This document shows positions 59,471 to 64,000 of a stretch of 64,000 nucleotides of DNA, piece by piece. Numbering within the stretch: position 1 is the stretch's first letter; each line of letters begins with the position of its first letter. Below the pieces are notes generated by a model that did no database searches, was not told where the DNA came from, and saw only the letters and a program-made list of their open reading frames with translations. A program made the translations under genes and the position numbers. Origin of the DNA: Aquilaria yunnanensis (lineage: Eukaryota; Streptophyta; Magnoliopsida; Malvales; Thymelaeaceae); NCBI GenBank assembly GCA_039654915.1, contig CM077599.1, positions 21,389,501 to 21,453,500 of the forward strand, given 5' to 3'.

Positions 59471-62400
59471 ATGGAAGAGAAGCCCGCCCAACGTGGCTCG
59501 ATTTGGCAGCTGTTATGGTTCTTCGCGACGGCATCAGCAGTCAAGCTTCTTCTGATTCCTGCCTATCGCAGTACAGACTTTGAGGTACATCGCCACTGGC
59601 TCGCCCTAACCCACTCTCTCCCTCTCTCTCAATGGTACTCCGACGAGACCAGCCAATGGACCCTCGATTATCCCCCATTTTTCGCCTACTTTGAGCGTCT
59701 TCTTTCCGTCTTTGCTCGTCTTGTCGACCCTCACATAGTCGATCTCCACAATGGTCTCAACTACAACGCGGTTTCTGTCATCTGCTTCCAGAGGATCACG
59801 GTCATTTTGTCGGATGTTTCCCTTCTGTTCGGGGTTCACAGGTTGACTCGACATTTAGCGCCCCCGAAGCGGGTTTTGATATGGGTATTGGTCCTTTGGT
59901 CCCCGGGGCTGTTCATAGTGGACCATATCCATTGCCAGTACAATGGCTTCTTGCTGGGGTGGCTGTTGTTGTCCATTTCGTTTTTGATGGAAGGGCGGGA
60001 TTTGATGGGTGGCTTCTTCTTTGCGGTTCTCTTGTGTTTTAAGCATTTGTTTGCGGTAGCAGCTCCTGTTTATTTTGTGTACTTGTTGCGGCATTACTGT
60101 TGGGGTGGACTGGTTAGAGGTTTTGGACGTCTTTCACTAATGGGTGCTGTTGTTGCAGCTGTCTTCTCAGCTGCCTATCTGCCGTTTCTGCTTCATGGCC
60201 AGGTACTTTTATCTTTGGATCTGGTAGTTCTATTCTCCCATGAGTAATTTGTCAGTTTTGAATTCCCTTTTGAACGTTTCTCTCCACCTTTCTTGATCAG
60301 CTGGTCATTGGTTTGTCTGGGAGAACAAAAGCTAGAGTAAGAATCATTGTTTGTGGATCTATTATTAGTGCAGGTTATGTTGTTTACCTAATAATAAGGC
60401 GTATCACAATAGAGAGAGTTCTCTAACTGGGGGAGCTCCTGACCCTTTAACTGTTTGTTCAAGTCCAGCAGCTGTGTGAAAGTTGTAGGGTGGATGAGTT
60501 GCACGATGAGGTATTGTATGCAACCACGGAACCTGCTTCCAAATACTACTGCATATTTAAAATGTAAAGCCTATTATAGGGTGCAGTTTCCCATACCACC
60601 ATAGTCCATTTCACTTGAGAAAACCTCACATCGACGATTCCCCATATCTGTAAATTACTTGGTTATTGAGGCAGGACTCTAAGCAGCTTTATCATTCGCT
60701 TCTTGTAGCTTGTCTTTGGCTGGGATTGACCTATTTGTACTTAATTTTTATTCTGCATGTGTTATGAACATTAATTGCTAAGGCGCACATTTAAATTTCT
60801 GATCTTACTCTACCACATGGATTAAGTATTCAGTTCATAACTTGCAGATTCATCAAGTCATCAACCGCATGTTTCCTTTTGGAAGGGGACTCTGCCATGC
60901 ATATTGGGCTCCGAACTTCTGGGTTTTTTATATTTTGTTAGATAAAGGCCTAGCTTTTCTTCTCAAAGGACTTGGATTCAACATCCAGTTGCCAACGGCT
61001 TCATTTACTGGTGGATTAGTAGGTGATTCATCACCTTTTGCCTTACTTCCTCGGGTAAGTTAACAAGTAAACTTCATTTGGGACCCTCGCCATCAGATAA
61101 ACATGACGTTAGTGAAACTTGTCAATTTATGTAGTCCCTACTGTTAGACGTGTTCTTACCTCTTTGATTTTTCCCCCGATTTATGTTTTCTATTTTCTCA
61201 TGATGGTGGTATGGCAGATAACCCCAACGACAACCTTCCTAGCAGTTCTTCTGGCTTTATCTCCTTGTCTGTTCAAGGCCTGGAAAGGTCCACGGTCAGG
61301 ACTGGTAGCTAGATGGATAGCTTATGCTTACACATGTGGCTTCCTATTTGGTTGGCACGTCCATGAGAAGGCATCCCTTCACTTTGTCATCCCTCTTGCT
61401 GTTGTTGCTGTGGAAAGGCCAGAGGATGCAAAGCACTACTTTCTTCTCTCAATAGGTATTGTGTCCTGCCTCTGTTGTCTCCTTAAAACTTATGTGATTA
61501 AACATTTTATTTCATGAATCAATAAAAGTTTGAATTATGTGACTTTAAGGTGTTTTCGGTGAAACAATGAAATGAACTGGGTGAAGCAAGCTTTGGAGGA
61601 AGGAAATTATCTGCTGATAATCAGATGACAGAGTTGTCAACTAGTACATATAAGAAAAAGGTTAATTAAAAATGTTACCAACTCAAGTAATATTGTAGAT
61701 CCCCAGTTGAGGCCAGGACGTGGAAAACAGAAAGTCATTTGGTTACCCGACAGAGAAGTTAATTGTTGACCAGGGTCTAGGGCAGTAAAACTAACCCCAT
61801 TCCCAGCCACCATTGAAGATCTTCTCTTTGCATCTTCTTCTTCTTCACTTTTTCAGACAGAGTGAAACATTCTGAGTCTTGGAAAGTCACTCCTAACAAC
61901 TCACAAACTGAGGGGCTCTTATGCAATATGTTTGCAGACATTTGTTCTTGGAAATCTTCCTCAGCTCCTCATTTAAGTAGTTCCAGAGTGTCATTGGTCA
62001 ATCTGGTTCCACAGTATCTGGCAAAATCTCATCGAAGTTGCAAAACGAAAGCCTGTTTGGCTTGATGTGACATTGCCTTGATCCTTGATCTTCTTCCTGG
62101 ATCTCGCTAGGAATTTATTTTTCTTCTTTACAAGATTTAAAGGTAATAAGTAAATTTCAAAGTGACCTGTAAAAGTAGCGAAGAAGCATCCCTAATGAGG
62201 TAGAGTTTATGATTGTTGATATTGATTCTGGACGGATGTGAGCCTGCTTCTGTACTTAATGCAGTGTCTACGTACTCGCTCTTTCCTCTGCTATATGAAG
62301 TCCAAGAATACCCAATAAAGGTGTTGCTGTTATTGTTGCATTCGGCCCTTGTATGGCTTGGATTTTCTGCACAGTTCAAGGAGAATGCATTGGAGAAAGC

Positions 62401-62665
62401 AGGAGAGGCTGCTACATGGCCATCTCAATCTGAGCACGAGGGACGTAGAAGTTATGCCGGGAAAGGAGGTTTTGTTCTTGGATGGGTAGGGAAGAGCTAC
62501 CTTTGCGGTCTTTTGGCTGTTGAGCTATGGGGTCAGTTTTTGCATCCGTTTCTCCTTGGTGAGAGATTTCCCTTTTTACCTCTTATGTTGATATCTATAT
62601 ATTGTGGATTCGGGATTTTATACTCTTGGATTTGGCAACTTACATGGATTATGAGGCTCTCCTGA
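59471..62665 (+). CDS. ALG8: Dolichyl-P-Glc:Glc1Man9GlcNAc2-PP-dolichol alpha-1,3-glucosyltransferase (ALG8)
   Basis: ALG8 adds the second glucose to the lipid-linked oligosaccharide in the ER lumen, using dolichyl-phosphate glucose, before transfer to proteins in N-glycosylation. Four exons (59471-60202, 60848-61054, 61218-61455, 62265-62665) join in frame to 525 residues, close to the plant family length. The protein is multi-spanning (GT-C fold). The first membrane segment at about 12-30 is followed by the luminal loop STDFEVHRHW (Asp36, the presumed catalytic acid) and WTLDYPPFFAYFE (about 63-75), whose FF and FE favour ALG8 over ALG6. Further marks are DHIHCQYNGFLLG, INRMFPFGRGLCHAYWAPNF and GWHVHEKASLH. 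The start is the first ATG of the open frame, with the N-terminus MEEKPAQRGS. A plant-typical hydrophilic loop (about 420-450) lies in exon 4. Confidence 0.95.
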
Positions 62666-64000
62666 TACTTTGTGTATGATGGGTTGCACGAAACATGTAA
62701 CCAATTTTCCAAATGACAAGAAGTTTCTAAGTTTTGTCATTGTGCATATCACCTTTAGAACCCTAACTGACATTGATGACTTTGGTGTAGATGAATCACT
62801 ACTCTTAATTGGTTTGTTTGTGTTGGATGGTACCCTATTTGGGTGGATAACTTTTCTGTTTGGTATGCTTGTGTTTGTTTTTCTGCTTCATTTAAAATTG
62901 ATACTGTAATTCCTTCCACTAACACAACGCTTTATTTTTTTGGTATGTACTTCCACTTATACAAGTTTAGCCGGTAAATTGCACCTTTTGCCCCTAACCT
63001 TTTGTCATTTTTCCATTTTCGATCCTAACCTTAATTGCGCTTGTAGACAATCTCCAATCTCGAGTGGATGGAAAATGTTGCATCAACGTAGGATTGTAGG
63101 GCTAATGACACTTTATGCCCTTATTCATTTATCTTAAATGAGATCTTAATTTAGTTTTTCCAATCTCGAGTGGATGGAAAATGTTGCAAAAACATCTTTT
63201 GTATTTTTTTTTTTGTTTGAAACATCTTGACCTGATTTAGACTCAAAGATTAATTTTGTTAATTTGGAATGATAATTGTTTTTGTGGATGATTGGGCTTT
63301 GTAAAGTGAAGGTCGATCTACAAAAGCCCCACGGTTTGAAGAATCAATTTCATTTGTAGATAATTAATCTCAAAGTTAGACCATAAACCAAATGTTGAGG
63401 TTCTCGAGGATTTGATCCTAAATTGAGATTAGAGGGGTTAAATTGGAGGAATTGAAAGTGTGGGTGAGGGTTACCATGTCAGGGCAACTAAAACCTCAAA
63501 CGATCATGGATGGTGGTGGCAAAAGTGGCAGATTTCAACCTTGACCCATTGTGGACCGTGGCCCATGACTATTCACAATTCTTGGCCTGATTTTTAGGCC
63601 TCACTAGTGGCCTCTCTATGTGATAGCAAGAGTGATGAGGTCATTGGATCTTTGGGTTCTAACAGCCCTCAGGAAATGATGGTCAAATTGGCTCCACTTC
63701 AGGCTGGGTGTGAAACAGGTCTTGAGACCTGATTTCTGATCCTATACAAGTTTGGGGCTTTTGTTTCAATTTAGTGGCCAATGGTTGTTGAGCCGCTAGA
63801 ACCTAGGCTTTAGTAGCTCTTCAGTTTGGGAATTGTTAAGCACCTTGGTGATGGCTGGAGAGAGACAAAAGCGTGGTAGATGTGAAAATAGCGGTTAGAT
63901 CATTAGATGAAAAAGTTTCAAGATTTCTAAGGAAAAGGAAAGATTTTGAGGGGTTAAGACAAATTCTTCTTCCTATGTCCTATGCTCCATCCAACATAAT
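62666..64000. other. 3' flank of ALG8 and intergenic DNA
   Basis: The first few hundred bases should contain the ALG8 3' UTR. At about 62973 the sequence GTAAATTGCACCTTTTGCCC resembles a Mutator-like terminus, but no partner is in the window. A 29-bp direct repeat (CCAATCTCGAGTGGATGGAA and following bases) occurs at about 63052 and 63159. No gene is recognised from 62700 to 64000. Confidence 0.45.

Overview
This is a repeat-rich stretch of a flowering-plant nuclear genome, almost certainly a eudicot. The evidence is GT-AG introns with T-rich 3' ends, AT-rich intergenic DNA, a pollen-type LRR receptor kinase, a plant USP-domain kinase, and plant lineages of LTR retrotransposon. The species cannot be named from the sequence alone. 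Four intact host genes are present: a USP-domain protein kinase (16911-19961, -), a pollen-receptor-like LRR kinase (29609-31885, -), the 26S proteasome ubiquitin receptor RPN13 (52231-58692, +) and the N-glycan glucosyltransferase ALG8 (59471-62665, +). Their exons join in frame in my hand translation. They share no pathway; they are neighbours separated by transposons.

Layout. 1-14898: a degenerate minus-strand Ty3/gypsy Tat-type element whose far LTR lies outside the window. It is split by two LTRs without internal regions (2601-6131 and 6646-9419), each flanked by a perfect 5-bp target duplication. 14899-16910: no gene seen. 16911-19961: USP kinase. 19962-22252: no gene seen. 22253-29527: a Mutator-like element with about 0.2-kb terminal inverted repeats and a 10-bp target duplication (one mismatch). 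It contains a CACTA element (22691-26491, TSD TTT), which itself contains a Stowaway-like MITE (23155-23894, TSD TA) and a second Mutator-like element (24790-26129, perfect 10-bp TSD). The outer element also carries a gypsy-type LTR (about 26851-29174). 29609-31885: LRR kinase, whose stop codon is only 81 bp from the end of the outer Mutator-like element. 32633-34509: a second CACTA element (TSD TAT). 34510-36430: simple repeats and the orphan right end of a third CACTA element.

36440-46800: a degenerate minus-strand chromovirus-type gypsy element, interrupted by an LTR of the same family as 2601-6131 (37491-44028). That LTR is in turn interrupted by a complete Ty1/copia element (38644-43241) with two 214-bp LTRs, a perfect TSD AAGCG, a PBS and a polypurine tract. 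46800-51200: LTR-like remnants, a long AT microsatellite and a LINE fragment. 51200-62665: the two plus-strand housekeeping genes. 62666-64000: no gene seen.

The strongest observations are the two nested insertion stacks, whose order can be read from target duplications; the coding-like core of the inner Mutator-like element; and the C-to-T-biased decay of the copia element. I found no RNA gene, CRISPR array or convincing new multi-gene system.
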